From positions 1 through 15,651 of the forward strand of contig JBOFRL010000024.1 of assembly GCA_051650965.1 (NCBI GenBank): DNA of 15,651 nt, written 5' to 3'. Position 1 is the first letter of the stretch. Each line of letters starts with the position of its first letter. The translations under genes and the position numbers were made by a program. The notes under the pieces were generated by a model. The model searched no databases. It saw nothing but the letters and a program-made list of their open reading frames with translations, and was not told the DNA's origin. This document shows, one piece after another, positions 1-5,570 of this stretch. Source of the stretch: Enterovibrio sp051650965. GTDB lineage: Bacteria; Pseudomonadota; Gammaproteobacteria; Enterobacterales; Vibrionaceae.

Positions 1-129
1 AAAGATAAGTATTGTTTTAGGGCTGCGCTGACAAAATTTTTCAAGGAAACACTGCCGGATATTGGTAGCCGTTTAGCATCTCGGATCAATGACAATTTTC
101 AACTATTGCCTCAAGCATCTTCAGGTTGA
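1..129 (+). CDS. IS630-family transposase, C-terminal fragment (5' end outside window)
   Basis: Frame 1 is open from the first base to TGA at 127-129 and encodes 42 residues. The tail contains ASRINDNFQLL. A closing arginine-x-asparagine-aspartate-x-phenylalanine block of this kind is typical of the extreme C-terminus of IS630/Tc1-type DDE transposases. The catalytic DDE core would lie upstream of the window, so whether this copy is intact cannot be judged. It matches in family and orientation the N-terminal transposase fragment at 15194-15651. The two could be the two halves of identical IS copies, but they do not overlap in sequence, so identity is inferred from the shared inverted-repeat ends. 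Confidence 0.8.
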   Translation, partial: KDKYCFRAALTKFFKETLPDIGSRLASRINDNFQLLPQASSG

Positions 130-138
130 TTGGGTATA
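111..138 (-). repeat. IS630 terminal inverted repeat, right end
   Basis: Read on the minus strand, this 28-bp end agrees with 15134-15161 at 20 of 28 positions. The first 8 bases are identical. The last 11 (AAGATGCTTGA here, AAGGTGCTTGA there) differ at one. Most mismatches fall in the middle, which gives the bipartite pattern common in IS630 ends, where tip and inner transposase-binding block are conserved separately. Confidence 0.8.
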
Positions 139-337
139 ATAGATAAAATCTTATCCTGTATCACGTTTAAAAAAGATCGAAAATCTAGCTGTTAAGATTG
201 TGCGCGCTTAAGTCTTAGGGACAATTTTTTGCTTGAGAGCCCGTTTTTGCCTGTTTTGTTCCTAACAGTTTAATCTGAAAAAATTTTTTGCGAAAAAGTT
301 TTAATTTTTTCGTTTGTGAAAAAGGAGAAGAAGTCGA
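139..337. promoter_or_regulatory. Leader region of the DUF4377 gene
   Basis: AT-rich non-coding DNA between the IS tip and the DUF4377 start. The strongest signal is AAAGGAG at 321-327, a good Shine-Dalgarno sequence for the GTG at 338. A short inverted repeat, CGAAAAA (291-297) with TTTTTCG (306-312), lies just upstream. No convincing -10/-35 pair stands out. The IS edge is about 200 bp from the start codon, so an outward promoter in the IS could also feed this gene, though I cannot identify one. Confidence 0.4.
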
Positions 338-601
338 GTGGGTATTGAGATTTTGCTGGTTAATGATCAGCTAGTTACGTGTGTTGGCGTAGCAAAAATG
401 CAGTGTATGCAGGTGCGCGAGGTTGCGTCAGAGCCTTGGCAAAATTTTTATCAGCAGATCGAAGGGTTTAAATTTGAGGCAGGCTTTTCATATCAGCTTG
501 AAGTGAGCAAAACCAAGCTCGACAATCCGCCGGCGGATGCCTCTTCATTGCATTACAAGTTGGTGCGAATTATCGATAAACAAAAAACGAGCGAGCCTTG
601 A
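338..601 (+). CDS. DUF4377-domain protein without a visible signal peptide
   Basis: This 87-residue protein consists almost entirely of one DUF4377 domain. The recognisable pieces, in order, are a C-x7-C pair (Cys15, Cys23) in CVGVAKMQC, QVREVASEPWQNFYQQIEGF, a glycine-centred strand (EAGFSYQLEV), and the family hallmark NPPADASSLHYKLV followed by IIDK. The function of the domain is not established. In relatives it is usually preceded by a signal peptide or lipobox and often sits beside META/HslJ domains. Here the GTG start at 338 has a strong Shine-Dalgarno ten bases upstream, and an in-frame TGA at 317-319 rules out an N-terminal extension. As written, the product is therefore a leaderless, probably cytoplasmic version. 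It is convergent with the YiaD-like gene. Family assignment is fairly sure; role unknown. Confidence 0.75.
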   Translation: MGIEILLVNDQLVTCVGVAKMQCMQVREVASEPWQNFYQQIEGFKFEAGFSYQLEVSKTKLDNPPADASSLHYKLVRIIDKQKTSEP

Positions 602-666
602 GTTTGAGATCTTAACGCGCCTGTTTATTTTCGCTTTTAGATTGGGAAAGACAGTTGGAGCAGCTG

Positions 667-698
667 CTCTGCACCGCGCCTTGCAACGCGGTGAAGAG
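667..698. terminator. Hairpin between convergent genes, possible weak terminator
   Basis: CACCGCG (672-678) pairs with CGCGGTG (687-693) around an 8-nt loop. CTCT (667-670) and AGAG (695-698) extend the stem after one mismatch. It lies between the 3' ends of the DUF4377 and YiaD-like genes, where a shared terminator would be expected. Neither side carries a proper T-run: only TTTT at 702-705 on the plus side, nothing on the minus side. Intrinsic termination is therefore uncertain. Confidence 0.35.
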
Positions 699-712
699 GA
701 GTTTTGCAGCAA

Positions 713-1342
713 TTATTTAGATTGGTTTGGTACGATTTCAATCTCAACGCGGCGGTTTTGCGCACGGCCTTCGTTGGTGCTGTTGTCTGCTTTTGGTTGC
801 GTTTCGCCATAGCCTACGACATACAGACGCGCAGCGTTAACGCCTTGGCGCTGCAGGTAGCCTTTCACGCTTTCAGCACGTTTTTCTGATAGCGTCATGT
901 TGTAAGCGTCGTCACCTGATGAGTCAGTGTGCCCTTCGATGCTCAAAAATGTCTTTTCGTACTTATTCATTACACGTGCGACTGCGCCTAACGTGTCGTG
1001 GAAATTTGGTGAAATGGTGCTTTGGTTGGAGGAGAAAGTGATGTTAGATGGCATGATCAGACGGATGTTGTCGCCTTCACGCAACACTTCAATGCCTGAG
1101 CCTTCTAACTCTTGGCGAAATTGAGTTTCTTGCTGATCCATGTACTGCCCAACTGCGGCGCCTGCGAGAGCTCCAATTGCCGCGCCAATAAACGCACGTT
1201 TGCCTTTATGGTTGCCAGTCGCTTTACCGGCCACAGCACCTGTCGCAGCGCCAATAACAGCCGCTGTTCCTGCTTTTGTCGCACAACCGGTAACCGTTAA
1301 AGATGCACATACAATTGCAACGACAGGTAATGATTTTTTCAT
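713..1342 (-). CDS. yiaD: YiaD-like OmpA-family outer-membrane lipoprotein
   Basis: A 209-residue lipoprotein that probably links the outer membrane to peptidoglycan. Residues 1-20 are a lipoprotein signal ending in the lipobox VTGC (Cys20), with Ala at +2, which favours outer-membrane sorting. Residues about 25-66 form an Ala/Gly-rich glycine-zipper segment. Residues about 100-205 are an OmpA C-terminal peptidoglycan-binding domain with EGHTDSSGDDAYNMTLSEKR and ending NRRVEIEI. Asp140 and Arg155 occupy the positions of the diaminopimelate-binding Asp/Arg pair of OmpA. Domain order and length resemble E. coli YiaD. The ATG at 1342 is preferred because GGAG lies five bases upstream of it, whereas that motif directly abuts the alternative GTG at 1348. 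It is transcribed away from tmaR. Family is sure; orthology to yiaD is likely, not proven. Confidence 0.88.
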   Translation of the reverse strand: MKKSLPVVAIVCASLTVTGCATKAGTAAVIGAATGAVAGKATGNHKGKRAFIGAAIGALAGAAVGQYMDQQETQFRQELEGSGIEVLREGDNIRLIMPSNITFSSNQSTISPNFHDTLGAVARVMNKYEKTFLSIEGHTDSSGDDAYNMTLSEKRAESVKGYLQRQGVNAARLYVVGYGETQPKADNSTNEGRAQNRRVEIEIVPNQSK

Positions 1343-1405
1343 ATCCACTCCATACTATCTTAATGATAAGTAAACTAAATTGCCCAGAGGGCTTACTTAG
1401 CTGCT

Positions 1406-1434
1406 GTTATATATAAACTTGCTCGTTTGAGCAA
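1406..1434 (-). promoter_or_regulatory. Candidate sigma-70 promoter for the YiaD-like gene
   Basis: On the minus strand, TTGCTC (1434-1429) and TATAAC (1411-1406) are separated by 17 bp. The -10 matches consensus at five of six positions, the -35 at only three. Transcription would begin near 1400, about 57 bases before the ATG. The -35 lies inside the inverted repeat CTTGCTC/GAGCAAG (1418-1435), which could be an operator. Confidence 0.4.
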
Positions 1435-1610
1435 GGCAGTTATCTCTATATCAATAGCAGAACCTCAGGATATTGTGAGAATAGTGGCAAATTTAGGAGG
1501 GAATTTGCAGATATTTTCGCTTATTTGGCTCGAAGAAGATTCAATCTAGAAGGAAAAAGCAAATTTCGCTAAAGTTATACCTTTCTTCCAAAAAACTTAT
1601 GCTACCAATA

Positions 1611-1638
1611 TTGTATATTTGCTAATGACATCTATAAC
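1611..1638 (+). promoter_or_regulatory. Candidate sigma-70 promoter for tmaR
   Basis: TTGTAT (1611-1616) and TATAAC (1633-1638) are 16 bp apart, matching consensus at four and five of six positions. The implied leader to the ATG at 1697 is about 50 bases. It is the best pair I see upstream of tmaR, in an AT-rich background where such pairs arise easily. Confidence 0.35.
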
Positions 1639-1696
1639 CGGTAAGCAAATTGTGTTCTAATTTTATGAAATTTCAGTTAAAACAGGATCAAAATCC

Positions 1697-2008
1697 ATGA
1701 GCAATGTATTTGAAATCGTAAAGTACTCTCGTCGTAAAAATAAATTAAAGCGTGAAATTCAAGATAACGAAAACAAGATCCGCGATAACCAAAAGCGTGT
1801 CACTCTGCTAGAAAACTTGTTGGACTACATTCAGCCGCAAATGAACTATGTAGACATCATTGAAATCATTAAGAATATGAAAGCTGACTACGAAGATCGC
1901 GTTGATGATCACATCATTAAAAGTGCGGAAATTTCTAAAGAGCGTCGTGAAATTAGCCGTCAGATCAGAGAGTTGACTCGTCAAGAGAAAGAAGGCAAAA
2001 AGCCGTAA
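1697..2008 (+). CDS. tmaR: Pole-localizer protein TmaR (YeeX, DUF496)
   Basis: A 103-residue, highly charged, almost entirely helical coiled-coil protein. It matches the E. coli TmaR/YeeX pattern: RRKNKLKREIQDNENKIRDNQKRV at residues 12-35, the DYIQP turn at 43-47, and the strongly conserved KADYEDRVDDHIIKSAEISKERR at 62-84. In E. coli, TmaR forms a polar cluster that captures Enzyme I of the sugar phosphotransferase system, and a tyrosine in the DYEDRVDD block is reported to be phosphorylated and needed for this. The equivalent residue here is Tyr65. No signal peptide or membrane segment is present, so it is cytosolic. The ATG at 1697 gives the usual length, though its Shine-Dalgarno (AGGA, 11 bases upstream) is weak. 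Transcribed alone, it converges on mltC with a shared terminator. Confidence 0.9.
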   Translation: MSNVFEIVKYSRRKNKLKREIQDNENKIRDNQKRVTLLENLLDYIQPQMNYVDIIEIIKNMKADYEDRVDDHIIKSAEISKERREISRQIRELTRQEKEGKKP

Positions 2009-2030
2009 GGCGCGCACTCATGTGAGAAAA

Positions 2031-2060
2031 AAAGGCAGCGCGAGCTGCCTTTGTTGTTTT
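2031..2060. terminator. Bidirectional terminator between tmaR and mltC
   Basis: AAAGGCAGC (2031-2039) pairs exactly with GCTGCCTTT (2044-2052) around a GCGA loop. On the plus strand T-rich sequence follows (TTTGTTGTTTT); on the minus strand the A-run at 2027-2033 becomes the T-tract. It therefore serves both convergent genes and ends 22 bases past the tmaR stop. Confidence 0.85.
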
Positions 2061-2061
2061 G

Positions 2062-3507
2062 TTACTCTTTTAGCAAGTTTTGGTCAAAATCGCGTTGATA
2101 TGAAAGCACTTTTTGTAAGTAGCGGCGCGCTTCTTCCTTCGGATGTTCGGTTACCAAAATTTGGTAAACTTGCCGGTTTGATTTTTTGCTGATGATTTGC
2201 GCAGCTTTTACGCGATCTTTGCTAAATACCTCAAGAACACTACCCGATCCTGCATTATAGGCGCTGATCATACTAAAGTGGCGATTGGTTGGCTCCGTGA
2301 TGTCGCGCAGATAGCGATCGCGCACCAAGCTTAGGTAAGCGGTGCCAATATCAATATTGGTTTCTGGATCAAACAGCTGCTGCTTTGACGGTGGCTTTGC
2401 GTCATTTTTCATGAGCTTATAAACATCCGCTACCGCAGTCTTGGGCATTACTTGCATTAAGCCATAGGCGCCAGCTGAGCTTATCGCATAGGGGTTAAAA
2501 CTGCTTTCGGTGCGCATTACAGCGTAGATCAGCCCTTCAGCAACTTTGTATTTTTTGGCTGCCACTTTAACTAGCTCAACGTATTGATATTCGCGCTTAT
2601 CCATGTGATCCGGCGCCATGCTGATTTCAACAAAATGGGCACGTCCCTTAGTAAAAGCTTGCACTTGCAGCTGACTTTTTAGCAAATGGTTAGCAAAATT
2701 GCGCGCTTCTCTTTTGGACTGGATGTTTTTGCCTTTTTCATCAAGGATCATCCCTAAAAAGAATGGCTTAGCGCTCGCCTCAATCGCTTTATCGCCGAAC
2801 GCGTCCACCGATTTAGGATCGGGCGGCATCAACAAAACTTGGGTGATCGCTTCACGCAATTTGCCCTGCGGATCATCTTGCGAGATGGTGGAAATATAAA
2901 CTTTACCGGTATCAAAATGGATATCTGCGCGCGTCAGATAGTTATCTAAGTATTTGACATAGCGGTGTTTACTTGATTCTGCGTAGCCATCTTGCCCCCA
3001 TTTGGCCAGCACCTCAGTCGTCAAATTAGCGTACATTTTTTGCAGTGCGCGCTTTTTTGAGATCGGCAATTTAGAGATAGCTTTTATGTGCTCCTCAGTT
3101 AAAATTGGCGGGCGCGTGATCGGCGTAATGGTGCTCGACCCTTGATTTGATGGACCTAAGTTGGGGAGCGGCTGCCCCCCTAGCGCAAATAAGTCATCCC
3201 TATCATCAGGATCTTTGACTTGATTGCCATTGCCCTGTAAAGCCAGCAGCGTCTCTTCCTGACATTTGCTGTCGCACTCCATATCGCCAAGATCTGACGT
3301 GAAAGCTGGGGGAAGTGGCGGAATGTAATCATTTTTTTTGTTATTAGCAGTGCTTGATGGTTTTGGCGGGCGATTTTTAGCGGTCAAAACCGTTGTAGGG
3401 GCGAGTTTGTTGACTTTATTGCTGCTGCCAGTGTCTAAAAAAATGGGGCTGCAGCCAGCTAACAGCAAGCCTGGTAATACAAAAAGACTGCTTTTAATAA
3501 AATTCAT
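2062..3507 (-). CDS. mltC: Membrane-bound lytic murein transglycosylase C (MltC)
   Basis: An outer-membrane lipoprotein that cleaves the MurNAc-GlcNAc bond of peptidoglycan with 1,6-anhydro ring formation. Residues 1-19 are a signal with lipobox LAGC (Cys19) and Ser at +2. Residues about 160-300 match the MltC N-terminal domain (DUF3393): KWGQDGYAESSKHRYVKYLDNYLTR followed by AKPFFLGMILDEKGK. Residues about 305-475 are the lysozyme-like SLT domain. Its catalytic Glu334 lies in MRTESSFNPYAIS, followed by GAYGLMQVMPKTA, DPETNIDIGTAYL and ISAYNAGSGSV. At 481 residues it is over 100 longer than E. coli MltC (about 360). The excess is a Pro/Asn/Ser-rich linker (about 20-150) with a cysteine pair (Cys78, Cys82). 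The start at 3507 gives a proper lipoprotein signal but lacks a clear Shine-Dalgarno. Confidence 0.93.
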   Translation of the reverse strand: MNFIKSSLFVLPGLLLAGCSPIFLDTGSSNKVNKLAPTTVLTAKNRPPKPSSTANNKKNDYIPPLPPAFTSDLGDMECDSKCQEETLLALQGNGNQVKDPDDRDDLFALGGQPLPNLGPSNQGSSTITPITRPPILTEEHIKAISKLPISKKRALQKMYANLTTEVLAKWGQDGYAESSKHRYVKYLDNYLTRADIHFDTGKVYISTISQDDPQGKLREAITQVLLMPPDPKSVDAFGDKAIEASAKPFFLGMILDEKGKNIQSKREARNFANHLLKSQLQVQAFTKGRAHFVEISMAPDHMDKREYQYVELVKVAAKKYKVAEGLIYAVMRTESSFNPYAISSAGAYGLMQVMPKTAVADVYKLMKNDAKPPSKQQLFDPETNIDIGTAYLSLVRDRYLRDITEPTNRHFSMISAYNAGSGSVLEVFSKDRVKAAQIISKKSNRQVYQILVTEHPKEEARRYLQKVLSYQRDFDQNLLKE

Positions 3508-3553
3508 AGAATGGGTCTTTGCTGCTCGATAAGATTAAAGTTATTCTTGCGCG

Positions 3554-3633
3554 ATAACTCTTTGATATGTTGCATGCTAGGCATCCAAGGTAAAAAGTCA
3601 ACGCATTTTATTCAAACTGTTTCAAAGAGTTAT
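3554..3633. repeat. 12-bp perfect inverted repeat flanking the mltC promoter
   Basis: ATAACTCTTTGA (3554-3565) is the exact reverse complement of TCAAAGAGTTAT (3622-3633), with a 56-bp spacer. The spacer contains the best mltC promoter candidate. The two arms could be a split operator for DNA looping or the ends of an invertible segment; the sequence alone cannot decide. By simple arithmetic an exact 12-bp pair within 100 bp is expected about 0.1 times in a window this size, somewhat more in AT-rich DNA. Confidence 0.6.
3574..3601 (-). promoter_or_regulatory. Candidate sigma-70 promoter for mltC
   Basis: On the minus strand TTGACT (3601-3596, five of six consensus) and TAGCAT (3579-3574, four of six) are 16 bp apart. 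Transcription would start near 3567, about 60 bases before the mltC ATG. Both hexamers lie inside the spacer of the 12-bp inverted repeat, whose near arm would then sit just after the start point and whose far arm lies near -60. Confidence 0.45.
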
Positions 3634-3839
3634 ATTGAATAGTGCATATTGCAGCCATAACTATTTTGTCTGTTTGCTGTGAAATTGATAATTGCAGCAA
3701 AGATTTTGCGTCGCATTGCCAGCGGGTAACCGCGGTGTGGCAGCCCCTTTTGCGGCGCAAGCATGCGCAGTTTTAGCTATGGCTGGCGAAGGACTTTTTC
3801 GCAATGCGATGAATTTTCTTTTATTTCACTGCCTACAGT

Positions 3840-3868
3840 TTTGCAGTGACACGATAAGTGCGTATGAT
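3840..3868 (+). promoter_or_regulatory. Candidate sigma-70 promoter for the M23 peptidase gene
   Basis: TTTGCA (3840-3845) and TATGAT (3863-3868) are 17 bp apart, matching consensus at four and five of six positions. Transcription would start near 3875, about 77 bases before the ATG at 3952. The -35 overlaps the right arm of the TCACTGC/GCAGTGA inverted repeat. Confidence 0.5.
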
Positions 3869-3951
3869 TTTTTTCTTCGGCTAAGAAATGAACGCTAGCT
3901 GAAGTACGTCTGCGCCACTGTTGTTATCTTGTGGAAAGAGAAGAAGCTCTC

Positions 3952-4947
3952 ATGTCAAATCATATTCGGATCTCTGTTGCTCATCAAAATGAAGAGCACC
4001 ATTTTGTTTTTGATCCCTTTTTTAAGCGGATGCTACCTATTCTCGTTGTGGTGTTATTGTTCTCAATTATCGCAACGGTCGGGTATTTGAAATATAAATC
4101 GATTGGCCTTGAAGAGGCTGCGCAAAGCTTGCGGCAGCGCAGTGACGAGCTGACCGAAGAGCTGCTGCTATTGTCGGAGAAAAGGCTGCAATTAGAGCAG
4201 ATCATTAGCAATTCTGAGCAAACGTACTCGCAAATTATCCAAGAGAAAAACGATGAGCTTGATGTGCTTAATCGCCGCGTTTCTGGGGTAGAAGAGCTGC
4301 TCGGGCTTGATGATGAAAATGGCACAGTGCCATTGTCGGAGCGCATTGATGCGGCGGCGGTCAACTCGGCAGTGCGCAGCACCATGTTGCAGTTTTTGCC
4401 CAATGGCAATCCGGTAAAAAGTTTTCGCAGTTCATCGGGTTACGGCACGCGCGTGCATCCGGTGACCGGCAAATTAGCTTTCCACAAAGGGCTTGATCTT
4501 GCCATGCCGACCGGCACGCCCGTGTACAGCACCGCTGATGGCGTGGTTGAGGAAAAATTCGTCTCGCAGACCAAAGGTTATGGCAACATGTTGAAAATAC
4601 GTCACGCTTTTGGCTTTATGACACTTTACGCGCACTTGGATCGCTTTAATGTGCAACCGGGGCAATTTGTAAAAAAAGGCGATCTCATCGCTTGGTCGGG
4701 AAATACTGGGCTTTCGACCGGACCACATTTGCATTATGAAGTGCGCTTTTTAGGTCATGTGCTAAGACCGCACCGTTTTATGGAATGGTCAGCCACCAAT
4801 TTTGAAGAGATATTTTCAAAAGAAAATAAAATTAAGTGGGGCGAATTAATTGCAGTATTAGAAAATACAGCGGCAATTAACGTGAAGCTTACCAGTCAAA
4901 CGACAACGTCGCCGAAAAGCGATTCTCGATTGGCGAAATCTTATTAA
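3952..4947 (+). CDS. Membrane-anchored coiled-coil M23 metallopeptidase
   Basis: A 331-residue zinc endopeptidase predicted to cut peptidoglycan peptide cross-links in the periplasm. Residues 1-26 are a cytoplasmic stretch, about 27-46 one transmembrane segment, about 50-118 a Glu/Leu/Gln-rich coiled coil, and about 155-275 the M23 (LytM) domain. The metal-binding pattern is complete: His178 and Asp182 in FHKGLDL, His228 in YAHLD, His259 and His261 in GPHLHYE. All residues needed for activity are therefore present, unlike EnvC- or NlpD-type activators. There is no LysM domain, so it is not a simple MepM-type protein. A basic Ser/Thr-rich tail follows the domain. The ATG at 3952 is chosen over GTG 3931 because GAGAAGAAG lies at Shine-Dalgarno distance. 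It is divergent from mltC, which suggests joint wall-remodelling control. Confidence 0.88.
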   Translation: MSNHIRISVAHQNEEHHFVFDPFFKRMLPILVVVLLFSIIATVGYLKYKSIGLEEAAQSLRQRSDELTEELLLLSEKRLQLEQIISNSEQTYSQIIQEKNDELDVLNRRVSGVEELLGLDDENGTVPLSERIDAAAVNSAVRSTMLQFLPNGNPVKSFRSSSGYGTRVHPVTGKLAFHKGLDLAMPTGTPVYSTADGVVEEKFVSQTKGYGNMLKIRHAFGFMTLYAHLDRFNVQPGQFVKKGDLIAWSGNTGLSTGPHLHYEVRFLGHVLRPHRFMEWSATNFEEIFSKENKIKWGELIAVLENTAAINVKLTSQTTTSPKSDSRLAKSY

Positions 4948-5014
4948 AAGTTGGCGGCAAATTTAATTAATAGTGCGGTTGCATATCAAGTGCGAAAGTG
5001 TCAGCATTTTTGTA

Positions 5015-5039
5015 CTCAAGCCGCGCCGCGCGCGTTGAG
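5015..5039. repeat. GC-rich hairpin 68 bases past the M23 gene
   Basis: CTCAA+CGCGC (5015-5019, 5022-5026) pairs with GCGCG+TTGAG (5030-5039), leaving a 2-nt bulge and a CGC loop. No T-run follows on either strand, so it is not an ordinary intrinsic terminator. It may still stop 3' exonucleases or belong to a structured RNA. Confidence 0.45.
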
Positions 5040-5325
5040 GCAGGCAATGATATTAGGCTGCTGAGCACGCAAAATTATATGCCACAATTTATTACAATTA
5101 AAAAAGTAAATTGTTTTTATCCCGCATTAAATTTATAAATAGAACTATTTCTAAACTTACACTTGTTTTTATTGCGTGCAAAAATAATATAAAAACAGTG
5201 AATAAAGGCATTGTTAATACAAAAAAGAAGTTTTGTAACCTTTATTTTTAATTGCATATAATAAAAACATTTCTTTAAAAATAATATTTTGTACCCAGAT
5301 ATAATCATTATATTCCGTAGTAACT

Positions 5326-5377
5326 GCTTGCAAAGCTTGCTTTTTATGCTTGCCGATCGCAAACTCTACTAGCTTGC
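5326..5377 (+). repeat. Four copies of GCTTGC within 52 bp
   Basis: GCTTGC begins at 5326, 5335, 5348 and 5372. The first and last copies extend to the identical 10-mer GCTTGCAAAG. The cluster sits in otherwise very AT-rich DNA about 200 bp upstream of ytjB. It could be a set of protein-binding sites; no known regulator consensus is recognised. Confidence 0.4.
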
Positions 5378-5570
5378 AAAGTGACGCCTTTTGCTATTTA
5401 GCTGTCGAGTATGGTTTTATTTTGAAAATCAAATCTGAAATAGAAAAAAGGGATCGACTTGTAAGTTTATGTCGAGCAAATTTTAAGTAATCGCAGGATC
5501 TGTGTTTTGCGTCGCAGATAGTATGTTTTTGCTTAACATCTTTTTAGGATAGAGAAATCATCGGGCCAGT

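Larger units (their letters stand above)
1..138 (+). mobile_element. 3' end of an IS630-family insertion sequence
   Basis: This is the right-hand end of an insertion sequence whose body lies outside the window. It holds the last 42 codons of a transposase, then a terminal inverted repeat ending near 138. The tip GGGTATA (132-138) is the reverse complement of TATACCC at 15134-15140, the start of the element at the other window edge. IS630 elements insert at TA and duplicate it, so one of the two TA dinucleotides at the tip is probably the target duplication. The transposase stop codon lies inside the terminal repeat, which is compact but common for small IS elements. Confidence 0.85.
1343..1696. 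promoter_or_regulatory. Divergent intergenic region, YiaD-like gene / tmaR
   Basis: This 354-bp stretch holds the upstream signals of both divergent genes and no credible ORF. Visible items are a minus-strand promoter candidate near 1406-1434, a 7-bp inverted repeat at 1418-1435 overlapping its -35, and a plus-strand promoter candidate at 1611-1638 for tmaR. The middle (about 1450-1600) is AT-rich with nothing specific. Confidence 0.5.
3508..3951. promoter_or_regulatory. Divergent regulatory region, mltC / M23 peptidase
   Basis: This 444-bp stretch separates two divergent peptidoglycan hydrolase genes and shows no convincing gene. It holds a minus-strand promoter candidate for mltC (3574-3601) bracketed by a perfect 12-bp inverted repeat (3554-3565 and 3622-3633). 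It also holds a good plus-strand promoter for the M23 gene (3840-3868). A 7-bp inverted repeat, TCACTGC/GCAGTGA (3826-3832 and 3843-3849), overlaps the -35 of that second promoter. Confidence 0.6.
4948..5570. other. 623-bp AT-rich non-coding gap
   Basis: The longest stretch in the window without a credible gene. Near its start is a GC-rich hairpin (5015-5039) that can be enclosed by TCAGCA (5001-5006) with TGCTGA (5059-5064). About 5070-5320 is very AT-rich with runs of A and T. Around 5326-5377 the hexamer GCTTGC occurs four times. TCGAC (5454-5458) and GTCGA (5471-5475) form a short inverted repeat nearer ytjB. I see no recognisable RNA gene and no clear ytjB promoter. The only ORF (minus strand, 5117-5362) is Lys/Ile/Phe/Asn-rich and looks like AT-rich noise. 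Confidence 0.5.

Noticed and set aside
3692..3898. 68-codon plus-strand frame between mltC and the M23 gene
   Set aside because: It overlaps the M23 promoter candidate, has no Shine-Dalgarno and shows no recognisable protein features.
5117..5362. 81-codon minus-strand frame in the AT-rich gap before ytjB
   Set aside because: Composition is dominated by Lys, Ile, Phe and Asn as expected from random AT-rich DNA. There is no Shine-Dalgarno and no domain.
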